This document shows, in pieces, positions 27,756 to 36,511 of a DNA stretch of 38,789 bases (within the stretch, counting starts at the first letter, position 1; each line of letters opens with the position of its first letter). A model generated the notes under the pieces. That model was not told the DNA's origin. It worked only from the letters and a program-made list of their open reading frames with translations, and did not search any database. The position numbers were made by a program, and so were the translations under genes. The stretch is from an uncultured Negativicutes bacterium. GTDB lineage: Bacteria; Bacillota; Negativicutes; Acidaminococcales; Acidaminococcaceae. The DNA is taken from NCBI GenBank assembly GCA_947074185.1, contig CAMTOO010000010.1, positions 1 to 38,789 of the forward strand, given 5' to 3'.

Positions 27756-29021
27756 GTGGAAAAATTAGTAGTTAAAGGTGGAAATAGATTAGTTGGAACC
27801 GTAAAAACTAGCGGTGCTAAAAATGCTGTTTTGCCAATTATCGTAGCGTCTATATTAGGAGAAACACCTAGTAGATTAGAAGAAATTCCTGTTCTTGAGG
27901 ATGTATCTACAATCTGTGAAGTTCTAGAATGTTTAGGAATGAAAATCGATGCTAGCGAAAAAAATGTTTTGAATATTGATAGTTCTACTATTTCTTCTTG
28001 CGAAGCTCCATATGAACTTGTGAGAAAAATGAGAGCTTCTTTCTTAGTTATGGGACCATTGCTTGCACGCAAAGGAATGGCGCGTATATCTCAACCAGGT
28101 GGATGTGCAATTGGAACTAGACCAATAGATTTACATTTAAAAGGTTTTGAAGCTCTTGGTGCTAAGATTGAGCAAGGGCATGGATATATTGAAGCTAGTG
28201 CTCCAAATGGACTAGTAGGAACAACTATTTATTTTGATTTCCCTAGTGTTGGTGCAACTGAAAATATTATGATGGCAGCATCACTTGCTAAGGGAACAAC
28301 TATTTTAGAAAATCCGGCGGAAGAACCAGAAATCGTAGATTTAGCAAACTATTTAAATCAAATGGGTGCTAAAGTACGTGGTGCTGGCACGAATCTTATC
28401 CGTATTGAAGGGGTTGAAAAACTTACTGGTGCTGAGCATACAGTAATACCTGATCGAATTGAAGCAGGAACCTATATGATTGCTGCAGCGATGACTCAAG
28501 GTAATATTATTATAGAAAACGTACTTCCTGAACATCAAAAACCTCTCATCGCTAAATTGAGAGAAGCAGGTGCAACAGTTGAGGAAGATATAGATAAAAT
28601 TCGCGTTAGTTGCGATAAACCTTTAAAAGCTGTAGATATAAAAACTCTTCCATATCCAGGATTTCCAACGGATATGCAAGCTCAAATGATGGCGATGATG
28701 ACAGTTGCTGATGGTCGCAGTAGAGTTACTGAGACTGTTTTTGAAAATCGTTTCATGCATGTTGTTGAACTAAATCGTATGGGTAGCAATATAGTGACAG
28801 AAGCTCGTACAGCTACAATTGAGGGGCCGGCGAAACTAACTGGTTGCCAAGTGAGAGCTACTGATTTACGTGCTGGCGCAGCAATGATTTTAGCTGGACT
28901 TGTAGCAGAAGGGAAAACCGAAATCGGAGATTTATATCATATAGATAGAGGTTATGAAGATATAGTTAGTAAATTAAAACAATTAGGTGCAGATATTGAA
29001 CGTATAGAATCTCAAGAATAG
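27756..29021 (+). CDS. murA: UDP-N-acetylglucosamine 1-carboxyvinyltransferase
   Basis: First committed step of peptidoglycan synthesis: adds enolpyruvate from PEP to UDP-GlcNAc (the GlmU product). The catalytic cysteine is C117 in [16 protein letters not shown], the site that fosfomycin targets, and K22 in GAKNAVLP and later FPTDMQAQ are present. Length 421 fits. The GTG at 27756 is the start: AGGAGG at 27744-27749 is six bases away. An earlier GTG at 27735 lies inside the hairpin stem and has no ribosome site. Confidence 0.96.
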   Translation: MEKLVVKGGNRLVGTVKTSGAKNAVLPIIVASILGETPSRLEEIPVLEDVSTICEVLECLGMKIDASEKNVLNIDSSTISSCEAPYELVRKMRASFLVMGPLLARKGMARISQPGGCAIGTRPIDLHLKGFEALGAKIEQGHGYIEASAPNGLVGTTIYFDFPSVGATENIMMAASLAKGTTILENPAEEPEIVDLANYLNQMGAKVRGAGTNLIRIEGVEKLTGAEHTVIPDRIEAGTYMIAAAMTQGNIIIENVLPEHQKPLIAKLREAGATVEEDIDKIRVSCDKPLKAVDIKTLPYPGFPTDMQAQMMAMMTVADGRSRVTETVFENRFMHVVELNRMGSNIVTEARTATIEGPAKLTGCQVRATDLRAGAAMILAGLVAEGKTEIGDLYHIDRGYEDIVSKLKQLGADIERIESQE

Positions 29022-29031
29022 AGGTGATAGA

Positions 29032-30054
29032 ATGTTTTTCAGATATACAGATATTGGTATTGATTTAGGAACAGCAAATATCTTGGTTTATGTAAAAGGC
29101 AAAGGTGTTGTTTTAAAGGAACCATCAGTAGTTGCTGTAGATAAAGAAAATAAGAATATATTGGCTATCGGGGAAGAAGCGAGGCAAATGCTTGGCAGAA
29201 CTCCTGGCAGTATTGAAGCTATTAGACCACTTAAAGAAGGGGTAATTGCTAATTACACAATTACACAAAAGATGCTTCAATATATCGTTGAGAAAGTTGC
29301 TGGAAAATCATTTTTCTTTAAACCTCGTGTCATGACTTGCATTCCTGTAGGAATAACATCTGTTGAAAAACGTGCCGTCCTTGAAGCTACAATTCAAGCT
29401 GGCGTTTCCAAAACATACTTGATAGAGGAACCGTTGGCAGCAGCTATGGGTGCAGGGCTAGATATTATAGCCGCTTCTGGCAATATGGTTGTTGATATTG
29501 GTGGCGGCTCTACAGATATCGCAGTTTTAAGCTTAGGTGGTGTGGTTGATGATGCATCTATCCGTATAGGCGGCGATAAATTTGATGAAGCTATTGTTAA
29601 ATATGTAAAACGTACATATAATGTTTTGATTGGTGAAAGAACTGCTGAGGACATCAAGAAAGCTATTGCAACAGTTGATATTGATGCACCTCATCAAGAG
29701 ATTACAGTTAAGGGTAGAGATGTGGTAAATGGACTTCCTACTTCTGTAACAGTTACTTCTGCTGATACTAGAAAAGCTTTAGAAGAAGCTATCGAAGGCA
29801 TTCTAGCTAAAGTTAGATCTGTTTTAGAAAAATGTCCACCAGAACTTGCTGCTGATATTGTAGATAATGGAATTTATTTAACAGGTGGCGGAGCTCTTCT
29901 TGGTGGTCTTGCGAAAGTTATGCAAGAAGAAACAAGAATAAATGTTTACGTAGCAGAGAATCCTCTAGATTGCGTAGCTATTGGTACTGGTAAAGCGTTA
30001 GAGAATTTAGACAAACTAAGACCAGGAACAGTGTTTAGCAATAATCTTTTTTAA
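29032..30054 (+). CDS. mreB: Rod-shape protein MreB/Mbl
   Basis: An actin-like ATPase that polymerises beneath the membrane and guides cell-wall synthesis. DIGIDLGTANILVYVKGKG is the phosphate-1 motif, PVGITSVEKRAVLEA follows, then IEEPLAAAMGAGLDI, VVDIGGGSTDIAVLSLGG (phosphate 2) and LTGGGALLGGL (adenosine motif). Length 340 is normal. It follows murA by ten bases with a GAGGTGAT ribosome site. In Bacillus the corresponding gene after murA is mbl; mreB and mbl cannot be told apart securely here. Confidence 0.95.
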   Translation: MFFRYTDIGIDLGTANILVYVKGKGVVLKEPSVVAVDKENKNILAIGEEARQMLGRTPGSIEAIRPLKEGVIANYTITQKMLQYIVEKVAGKSFFFKPRVMTCIPVGITSVEKRAVLEATIQAGVSKTYLIEEPLAAAMGAGLDIIAASGNMVVDIGGGSTDIAVLSLGGVVDDASIRIGGDKFDEAIVKYVKRTYNVLIGERTAEDIKKAIATVDIDAPHQEITVKGRDVVNGLPTSVTVTSADTRKALEEAIEGILAKVRSVLEKCPPELAADIVDNGIYLTGGGALLGGLAKVMQEETRINVYVAENPLDCVAIGTGKALENLDKLRPGTVFSNNLF

Positions 30055-30084
30055 GAGATAAGTTAGTGAGACCTTGGAGGATAA

Positions 30085-31464
30085 ATGTTGTTTTTAAAAT
30101 TGTTACTAGGAATGATAATCCTTATAACTCCGCTTGATGTTTATGCGGCTAAAATTGGCCAAATTAGAACAAGTGATAGCCCGACTCGTATGCGTATAGT
30201 AATGGATGTTGATACTCCAGTAACTATTTCTAAAGAAGCTACAGGTACAGAAATTGATTTAGTAATTGATGCGTCTTTAGCGAAAAATCAATTGGTTAAA
30301 ACAAAAGATGCAGTTATTGGAGACATTAGCCTTAAAAGCGAAAAAAATAAAACTAGATTAAATGTTAAGCTTAAACGAGGACTTCAATATAAAGTGTTTA
30401 CTTTAAAGAGTCCTAATAGAATAGTTGTTGATATTTATCGTATTGTCATAAAGAGAGAAGAACGACAAGAAGGTAAAGGCTTGAAATATACCTTTTGGCA
30501 GGATGATATGAATGGTTTGCCAGTAAAAATGTATATATTAGAAATTGCGACTGATAGTGATTTTATAGTAAAACCTATTTCTGCAGCAGTTAATAGAGTA
30601 GGTAGAGGTAGATTAAGTGCTGCAACAAGTTCTTTAGGAGCAAAAGCAGCAATCAATACATCCTATTTTGGATCAACTGGTTGGGTAATAGGAAATAGCA
30701 AATGGCGTGATATTTGGTTTGGGGTAGAAAAAATCCCGCGTAGTGCATTTGTTTTAGATAAAGGTAAAGCAGAAGTTATAAAAGATTTAGTGTATAACGG
30801 AACGATAACTTTTCCTAATGAAGTAATAGAACCTATTCGCGGTGTAAATAGAGAACGCCTTGCTGAAGATTTAGTTTTATATAACAGACAATATGGTAGT
30901 AATACTAAAACTAATGAGCATGGGCGAGAAGTAAAAGTTGTAAATGGCAAAGTTACTGTTGTATCTACAGCAGGTAATATGGCAATAGATGCTAATAGTC
31001 TTGTACTTTCAGGACATGGGCAAAAAGCTAAAATTTTAGAGTTTTTAAAAGTAGGAGACAAGGTTGTAATAAATCAAACCTTTAATAATGAAACTGCAGA
31101 TATAGCAGAAGTTGTTGTTGGTGCAGGTCCTTCTCTTTTAACTGATGGAAAAGTTGATGTTCGTAGTACGGCGGAAAAAATAGCGCCAGATATTGCTAGA
31201 GGGCGTGCTCCACGTACAGCTATAGGAATAAAAAAAGATGGTACATTAATCTTTTTAGTAGTTGATGGAAGACAAACAGGTTCTTCTGGAATGACTTTGG
31301 CAGAACTAGCTGGTTACTTCCAAAAATTAGGTGCAGTACAAGCTTTGAATTTTGATGGCGGTGGTTCCTCGTCTATGGTTTTAAATGGCCGTGTTGTTAA
31401 TAGGCCATCAGATGGTGCAGAGCGTTCTGTTAGTATGGGCTTAGGTATTTTTAAGAAAAACTAA
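30085..31464 (+). CDS. Secreted AMIN-like and phosphodiester glycosidase (NAGPA) domain protein
   Basis: A 459-residue exported protein. A signal peptide (about residues 1-21, ending DVYA) is followed by an AMIN-like beta domain (about 25-125: RIVMDVDTPVTI, SPNRIVVDIYR), which in other envelope enzymes binds peptidoglycan. A NAGPA domain covers about 155-459, recognised by AINTSYFG, APRTAIGIKKDGTLIFLVVDGR and NFDGGGSSSMVLNGRVVNRP near the end. It probably cleaves or modifies a sugar phosphodiester in the envelope; the substrate is unknown. TTGGAGGA precedes the start. Directly downstream of mreB. Confidence 0.88.
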   Translation: MLFLKLLLGMIILITPLDVYAAKIGQIRTSDSPTRMRIVMDVDTPVTISKEATGTEIDLVIDASLAKNQLVKTKDAVIGDISLKSEKNKTRLNVKLKRGLQYKVFTLKSPNRIVVDIYRIVIKREERQEGKGLKYTFWQDDMNGLPVKMYILEIATDSDFIVKPISAAVNRVGRGRLSAATSSLGAKAAINTSYFGSTGWVIGNSKWRDIWFGVEKIPRSAFVLDKGKAEVIKDLVYNGTITFPNEVIEPIRGVNRERLAEDLVLYNRQYGSNTKTNEHGREVKVVNGKVTVVSTAGNMAIDANSLVLSGHGQKAKILEFLKVGDKVVINQTFNNETADIAEVVVGAGPSLLTDGKVDVRSTAEKIAPDIARGRAPRTAIGIKKDGTLIFLVVDGRQTGSSGMTLAELAGYFQKLGAVQALNFDGGGSSSMVLNGRVVNRPSDGAERSVSMGLGIFKKN

Positions 31465-31467
31465 AAC

Positions 31468-31496
31468 TTGTCAATGACCTCAGTAAAATGTATAAT
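31468..31496 (+). promoter_or_regulatory. Promoter of the lipoyl-like protein gene
   Basis: TTGTCA at 31468-31473, a 17-base spacer and a perfect TATAAT at 31491-31496. One of the best promoters in the window. Confidence 0.82.
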
Positions 31497-31535
31497 TAAC
31501 AGAGGCCTTTTAGTTAGACGAAAGGGTGATAAGAG

Positions 31536-31850
31536 ATGAAAAAAATTAATTGGAAAATAATAACTCTTGTTGTAGTAGCTTTACTTGCTTTTGGAACGTA
31601 TAGCTTAGTATTTGCAGATACGGTAGTTCCACAAAAGAGTGCACTAAATGGCACGGTAGTAGCTGCTGGATTAGCACAAGTTGGTCAAACAGTGAAAGAA
31701 GGTCAAGTGTTAGTTAATATTAAAGGTATTGCAGGGAACACACCTGCAGCTAGAGCAAACATAGCTGGTAAAGTAACGGCTGTTTTAGTTGGTCCAGGAC
31801 AAAGTGTTTCTAGTGGTCAAACAGTAGTAGAGCTTAGTTCATTTAAATAG
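31536..31850 (+). CDS. Secreted biotinyl/lipoyl-like single-domain protein
   Basis: A 104-residue exported protein. A signal peptide or N-terminal anchor (residues about 8-27, ending LVFA) precedes a single barrel-sandwich domain of the biotinyl/lipoyl fold: VGQTVKEGQVLVNI, then GKVTAVLVGPGQSVSSGQTVVEL. The hairpin that carries the modified lysine in carrier proteins (usually AMKM) reads KGIAGN here, so attachment of biotin or lipoate is unlikely. It resembles the lipoyl half of periplasmic adaptor proteins without the coiled coil. It has its own strong promoter and terminator. Role unknown; lying near tolC and mla genes, an envelope adaptor role is a guess. Confidence 0.82.
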   Translation: MKKINWKIITLVVVALLAFGTYSLVFADTVVPQKSALNGTVVAAGLAQVGQTVKEGQVLVNIKGIAGNTPAARANIAGKVTAVLVGPGQSVSSGQTVVELSSFK

Positions 31851-31854
31851 CAAT

Positions 31855-31886
31855 AAAACCGGCGTATATACATGTACGCCGGTTTT
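31855..31886 (+). terminator. Intrinsic terminator after the lipoyl-like gene
   Basis: A perfect 12-bp stem (31855-31866 with 31875-31886), an eight-base loop and four Ts at the end of the stem. It lies 26 bases before the S55 peptidase start, so that gene depends on read-through or a promoter not recognised here. Confidence 0.88.
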
Positions 31887-31911
31887 CTGACGTTTAAAAT
31901 ATAGGAGATAT

Positions 31912-33597
31912 ATGATAAAAATAGTTACTCTTTTATGTAGTTTAATAATATTATTTAGTGGTACTGCATTTGCTAATGTGCCTATTATTCCTGTATCAGA
32001 ATTACAACAAGGAATGAGAGGTTATGCTAAAACTGTTATTAGAGGTGACACTATAGAAACCTTTGATGTTGAAGTTTTAGGTGTTACTGGTAGCGAAGCT
32101 GGTGGATATCAAATTCTCATAAAAGCTTCGGGTGACCTTGTGGAACGTAGTGGCGGTATTGCGCAAGGTATGAGTGGTAGCCCTGTTTACATAAACGGGC
32201 GTTTAGCGGGAGCAGTAGCATTTGGTAAAGTTTTTTCTGATCCAAGATATTGTTTTTTAACACCGATTGAAAGTATGTTTAACTTGCTTGATGAACCAGT
32301 TAAACGCTATCAAGGGTTGATTCCAAAAGGAACTGCTCTCATGGCTAGTGGTTTTTCTGATAGCGGATTTGAATATTTAGGTGAAAAATTACAAGATTAT
32401 AATCTAACTTTGTCTAACGTTGGCGGCACTGGTGGCATACAATCGCAAAAGCCATTAGAGCCAGGTAGTGCAGTGGGCATTTCTGTTGTAACAGGAGATA
32501 TTACTGTTGGTGCATTAGGAACGGTAACTTGGACTGATGATGCAGGAAATGTATTAGCCTTTGGACATCCATTTATGCAACGTGGTAATTCAAAGTTCTT
32601 TATGAATAAAGCATGGGTTTTAGCATCTATACCTAATTATCAAACTGCTTATAAAGTAGGTAATATAGGTGATGTTGTAGGCACCTTTAATCAAGATCGT
32701 AGCGCAGGGGTGGGCGGATTAGTTGGCGCACCACCAGCTTCTGTACCTTTATATGTTTCAGTTTCAGATGAATCTAGAGCAGTTAATGGTAGCTTGCGTG
32801 TAAGAGTAACAGATGATGAGCAATTATTGCCAGCATTAGTTGATTCTGTTGTAATGAATGCGGTAACCAAAGTGATGGATCGCAATGGTGGTGGCACCGC
32901 GAAAGTAACTTTTGCTATTGACGCCTTAGCAGGGGATGATGAGCAAATTAAAATTTATCGTGAAAATATGTATTATGCTGCAAATGGAGTTGCAAGGCTT
33001 ATTACGCCTGAGTTATCAGAAACAGCAACTACCTTAATGCGTAATAAATTTAAAGATGTAAACATCCAAAATATTAATGTTAATGTTGATGTTGATGAAC
33101 AAGTACGTGTTGCTGAAATTGTGAGAGCCTCTATTCGTAAGGATGTTTTCGAAAGAGGTCAAACAGTTAATTTTGATGTGGTTTTAAAACCTTATAGAGA
33201 AGAAGAAATCAATGTGAGAGTTCCATATACTATTCCGCAAGATGCGCCAGGAACATTAAATTTATCGATTAGGGGCGGGGCATCTCTAAACTGGATTCAA
33301 GAACTTTTACGTAAACAAAAAGAAGATGATTTACCTTCTGCTAAAAAAAATGATAACCAAAAAACTTTAGTAGATTTTGTAAAAACTATAAATAATGCAG
33401 ATAGAAATAATGAAATTATTATTGACACTGCACCGAAAAATGAAAAAAGAATTACTGCAGTGGCATTTCGTGAAGAAAGTGATATGCCGGCACCAAGCTT
33501 GAGTAGTCTATCTGAAGGTTCTAAGAACAAACAAAAAATGACAGTTGATTATATCGTTGATGGTGAAGTTTCAATGACATTAAAAGTAGGGAAATAG
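31912..33597 (+). CDS. SpoIVB-type (peptidase S55) envelope protein with reversed catalytic-motif order
   Basis: A 561-residue exported protein with a signal peptide ending TAFA at about residue 21. Residues about 51-125 match the C-terminal half of the SpoIVB protease: FDVEVLGVTG, then GGIAQGMSGSPVYINGRLAG with candidate serine S88, and TPIESMF. Residues about 190-230 match its N-terminal half: DITVGALGTVTW and NVLAFGHPFMQRG with candidate histidine H219. In SpoIVB the histidine precedes the serine, so the order is permuted. The remaining 330 residues are beta-rich and unassigned, with no recognisable PDZ domain. AGGAGA precedes the start. It lies upstream of mlaE; an envelope processing role is inferred. 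Confidence 0.85.
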   Translation: MIKIVTLLCSLIILFSGTAFANVPIIPVSELQQGMRGYAKTVIRGDTIETFDVEVLGVTGSEAGGYQILIKASGDLVERSGGIAQGMSGSPVYINGRLAGAVAFGKVFSDPRYCFLTPIESMFNLLDEPVKRYQGLIPKGTALMASGFSDSGFEYLGEKLQDYNLTLSNVGGTGGIQSQKPLEPGSAVGISVVTGDITVGALGTVTWTDDAGNVLAFGHPFMQRGNSKFFMNKAWVLASIPNYQTAYKVGNIGDVVGTFNQDRSAGVGGLVGAPPASVPLYVSVSDESRAVNGSLRVRVTDDEQLLPALVDSVVMNAVTKVMDRNGGGTAKVTFAIDALAGDDEQIKIYRENMYYAANGVARLITPELSETATTLMRNKFKDVNIQNINVNVDVDEQVRVAEIVRASIRKDVFERGQTVNFDVVLKPYREEEINVRVPYTIPQDAPGTLNLSIRGGASLNWIQELLRKQKEDDLPSAKKNDNQKTLVDFVKTINNADRNNEIIIDTAPKNEKRITAVAFREESDMPAPSLSSLSEGSKNKQKMTVDYIVDGEVSMTLKVGK

Positions 33598-33644
33598 CCA
33601 TAAAATTGTCACAAAATAAGGATATATTAAGAAAGGAGGCCCCC

Positions 33645-34415
33645 ATGGTTGAAAGTGTACTTTTTAATATTGGTAAAGTTGTAATAGAAAAATGTGCGAT
33701 GATTGGTGGGCTAGGCATCCTTTTTAAAGAAACTATTAAACAATTAAAGTTTGTAGATACTAAAGAAACTATTAAGCAGATGGCTTTATTGGGCGCAGAT
33801 TCATTACCGATAGTATTACTAACCATAATGTTTACAGGAATGGTATTTTCTGTGCAAACAGCAAAAGAATTTGTTAGATTTGGCGCCGCTTCATCTGTTG
33901 GTGGCATTGTTGCAATAGCTATGGGCAGAGAATTAGTACCTGTCTTAGTAGGTGTTGTAGTTGCAGGACGCATTGGGGCAGCGATAGCTGCTGAAATTGG
34001 AACCATGAAGGTAACAGAGCAAATAGATGCATTAAAGGTTATGGCTACAGATCCAGTTGCTTTCCTAGTAGTGCCAAGATTCATAGCAGTTGTTCTTATG
34101 ATGCCATTATTAATTGTTTTAGCTAATACCATAGGTAATGCAGGTGGCTGGTTAGTTGCACATTATTATGCAGATATAAGTACTTTTACTTATATTAATT
34201 CCATTAAACTTTTTGTTACTTCTTGGGATTTATTTGGCGGGATGATAAAAGGTGGTATTTTTGGTGGTATAATAGCAGTTGTTGGTTGCTATAAAGGGTT
34301 AAATGCTAAGCTGGGTGCAGAAGGCGTTGGGGTTGCTACAACCAAATCTGTTGTGCTTTCTATTATTTTAATCTTCATATTTAATTATTTGCTTTCAGTA
34401 TTATTATTTGTTTAA
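33645..34415 (+). CDS. mlaE: MlaE-family ABC transporter permease
   Basis: The inner-membrane permease of the MCE/Mla phospholipid transporter. The family core is visible: GMVFSVQTAKEFVRFGA, MGRELVPVLVGVVVAGRIGAAIAAEIGTMKVTEQIDALKVM and ATDPVAFLVVPR, with five or so helices. Length is 256. ATG at 33645 follows a perfect AAGGAGG (33633-33639); an in-frame TTG at 33606 has no ribosome site. First gene of mlaEFD. Confidence 0.95.
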   Translation: MVESVLFNIGKVVIEKCAMIGGLGILFKETIKQLKFVDTKETIKQMALLGADSLPIVLLTIMFTGMVFSVQTAKEFVRFGAASSVGGIVAIAMGRELVPVLVGVVVAGRIGAAIAAEIGTMKVTEQIDALKVMATDPVAFLVVPRFIAVVLMMPLLIVLANTIGNAGGWLVAHYYADISTFTYINSIKLFVTSWDLFGGMIKGGIFGGIIAVVGCYKGLNAKLGAEGVGVATTKSVVLSIILIFIFNYLLSVLLFV

Positions 34416-34434
34416 TAAAAATAGAGGTATTTAC

Positions 34435-35190
34435 GTGATTGAAAATTTAATTTCAGTTAAAAATCTTCATATTGCATTTGGTGATAAAGTCATCCTAAAA
34501 AGCATTGATTTAGATGTTCGCAAAGGGGAAACTTTAGCCATAATAGGCCCATCCGGCTCAGGTAAAAGTACTATTTTAAAAGTATTGATTGGACTTTTAA
34601 AACCGACTTCTGGACAGGTGTTTATTAAAGGTGAAGAAGTTACTGATTTTACTGAAAAGCAATGGAATAATTTGCGAAAGAATATGGGGATGGTATTCCA
34701 GTATTCTGCATTATTTGATTTTTTAGATGTAGGTGAAAATATTGCTTTTGGTTTACGTAAGAATAAGAATCTTACTGAAGAAGAAATCAATAGCAAAGTA
34801 GATAGTTTATTAGATCTAATAGGATTAGAAGATGCTAAAAATTTATACCCTGTTGAGTTATCTGGTGGTATGAAAAAAAGGGTTGGCCTAGCAAGGGCAA
34901 TTGCTGTTGATCCAGAAATTGTTCTTTATGATGAACCAACAGCAGGATTAGATCCTATTAGAACAATGAATATAAGTAAGTTAATGAAAACGACGCAAGA
35001 AAAATTCGGGGTAACATCTTTACTAGTAACACATGATATGGCCTCAACGTTTTACGTTGCAGACAGAATTGCTATGTTACATGAAGGTGAAATTTTATAT
35101 ATTGGAACACCAGAGGAGTTTAAAACAAGCGATAATCCTATTATAAGAGAGTTTATATATGGAGAGTTTGATAGAGGGGGAGGATTATGA
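34435..35190 (+). CDS. mlaF: MlaF-family ABC transporter ATP-binding protein
   Basis: The ATPase of the Mla complex. Walker A is GPSGSGKST (residues 38-46), the signature is LSGGMKKRVGLARA, Walker B is IVLYDEPTAGLDP and the switch histidine is in LLVTHDM. Length is 251. The GTG at 34435 is taken as start because AGAGG at 34423-34427 is seven bases upstream; an earlier TTG overlaps the mlaE stop codon and lacks a site. The stop codon overlaps mlaD by four bases (ATGA). No STAS-domain partner (MlaB) is encoded nearby. Confidence 0.96.
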   Translation: MIENLISVKNLHIAFGDKVILKSIDLDVRKGETLAIIGPSGSGKSTILKVLIGLLKPTSGQVFIKGEEVTDFTEKQWNNLRKNMGMVFQYSALFDFLDVGENIAFGLRKNKNLTEEEINSKVDSLLDLIGLEDAKNLYPVELSGGMKKRVGLARAIAVDPEIVLYDEPTAGLDPIRTMNISKLMKTTQEKFGVTSLLVTHDMASTFYVADRIAMLHEGEILYIGTPEEFKTSDNPIIREFIYGEFDRGGGL

Positions 35191-36461
35191 AAACAGAAGT
35201 TAAAGTTGGAGCAATAACCATAGCTTCCGTAATAGCATTAACTTTAATAATTTCATTTTTGGGTGCGTTTGATTTTTTACGACCTGATTATGAAATAAAT
35301 GTAGCTTACCCCAAAGTAGTTGGGCTTAAAGAAGGTAACTTTGTCCGTTATGCAGGGGTTAATGTTGGTTCTGTAAAAAAAATGAAAATTACACCAAATA
35401 ATGTTCTTGTTACTGTAGGGATAAATAAGGATGTTAAAATACCAACAGGTTCCATTTTTTCTTTAGGCACTGATGGGATATTAGGTGAAAAATTTGTTGA
35501 AATAGAACCTGGTGAAGGTGTTAGTATTGGTTCAAATATTAAGGAAAACACAACAGTGCAAGGAATTCCAGGTAAAGGCATAGACGAATTTATGGAAGCT
35601 TCTACAAAAGTGTTGGCAAAGGTTGAATCAATTGCGGAAGCACTAAATAATGTATTTGGTGATGCAGAAGTGCAAAAGTCTATGCGAGATGGTTTTATAA
35701 ATGCACGTGATATTAGTAATAATTTAAATACGTTCACTAAGATTATGGCAGATATGGCAGCAGCTAATAGTGGTGAAATTCATCAAATGATAACATCTCT
35801 AAATAGTGCTACGGCAAGAATGAATAGTGTTGCTGCAAATCTTGACAACATCTTGGAAGGTGCCGCTGCAGATGGAAAAACAGGAAAAAATGTAGCGATG
35901 ATGGCTGAAAATCTAGCTGTTACTAGTCAACGAATTGAAGCCATGTCAAAAACATTAAGTAATGTAATTAATGATCCAAAAACTGAAGCTGATTTAAAAG
36001 AAACAATTACTAATGCGAGAACCGTATCAGCTAGAGCGAAAAAAATATTAAGCACTTTTGATGATCCAAAATTCACTGTTGATACAGGTAGAAATCTTGG
36101 TGGCAAAAGAGATTGGCGCAGTAATATTGGCGTTACCTTAGAACCAACTGAAACAGGATTTGTTTATATGGGTGTTAACGATATTGGAAATAATACTAAA
36201 TTTGATTTTCAAATAGGCAAAAGATATGATGATTTATCATTGAGTGTTGGTGCAATGCAAGGTGAATTTGGTGTTGGTTTAGATTATAGCTTTGGAGATG
36301 CTGCAAAGCTTTATTCTCAAGCATATGATTTTAACAGCACTAAAATAAAGCTTGGCGGCGAAGTTAGAGTAGCTGATAAAATTTCTGTTTTTGGTGAAAA
36401 TCTTGATATAAGAAACAGTAGGAAAAGCAATACTTATGTAGGCGTTAGAAGTCATTTTTAG
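35187..36461 (+). CDS. mlaD: MlaD-like MCE protein with C-terminal barrel-like region
   Basis: The substrate-binding MCE subunit of the Mla system, 424 residues instead of about 180 in E. coli. A membrane helix (about 8-28) precedes one MCE domain (about 35-108: VVGLKEGNFVRYAGVNVGSV, TDGILGEKFVEIEPG). A long helical segment follows (about 130-292), then a beta-rich stretch (about 305-424) of alternating hydrophobic strands ending in YVGVRSHF. A terminal aromatic residue of this kind is the usual outer-membrane barrel signal. This architecture matches the transenvelope MlaD reported for Veillonella parvula, and would replace MlaC and MlaA, which are absent nearby. Confidence 0.92.
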   Translation: MKTEVKVGAITIASVIALTLIISFLGAFDFLRPDYEINVAYPKVVGLKEGNFVRYAGVNVGSVKKMKITPNNVLVTVGINKDVKIPTGSIFSLGTDGILGEKFVEIEPGEGVSIGSNIKENTTVQGIPGKGIDEFMEASTKVLAKVESIAEALNNVFGDAEVQKSMRDGFINARDISNNLNTFTKIMADMAAANSGEIHQMITSLNSATARMNSVAANLDNILEGAAADGKTGKNVAMMAENLAVTSQRIEAMSKTLSNVINDPKTEADLKETITNARTVSARAKKILSTFDDPKFTVDTGRNLGGKRDWRSNIGVTLEPTETGFVYMGVNDIGNNTKFDFQIGKRYDDLSLSVGAMQGEFGVGLDYSFGDAAKLYSQAYDFNSTKIKLGGEVRVADKISVFGENLDIRNSRKSNTYVGVRSHF

Positions 36462-36475
36462 TTCATATTAACAAC

Positions 36476-36504
36476 TTGACTTTAAGATAAAAAAAAACTA
36501 TAAT
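36476..36504 (+). promoter_or_regulatory. Promoter of tolC
   Basis: TTGACT at 36476-36481, a 17-base spacer and a perfect TATAAT at 36499-36504. Transcription should begin at about 36511-36512. It separates tolC from mlaD, whose stop codon is only 15 bases upstream of the -35 box. Confidence 0.87.
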
Positions 36505-36511
36505 TTATTTA

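Noticed and set aside
31536-31850. Biotin carboxyl carrier or sodium-pump decarboxylase gamma-type carrier
   Set aside because: The protein has an export signal and lacks the Met-Lys-Met site, and no decarboxylase genes are adjacent.
33521-34132. A 203-codon open frame antisense to mlaE
   Set aside because: No ribosome site or family features. It overlaps the conserved MlaE core, so it is a shadow of that gene.
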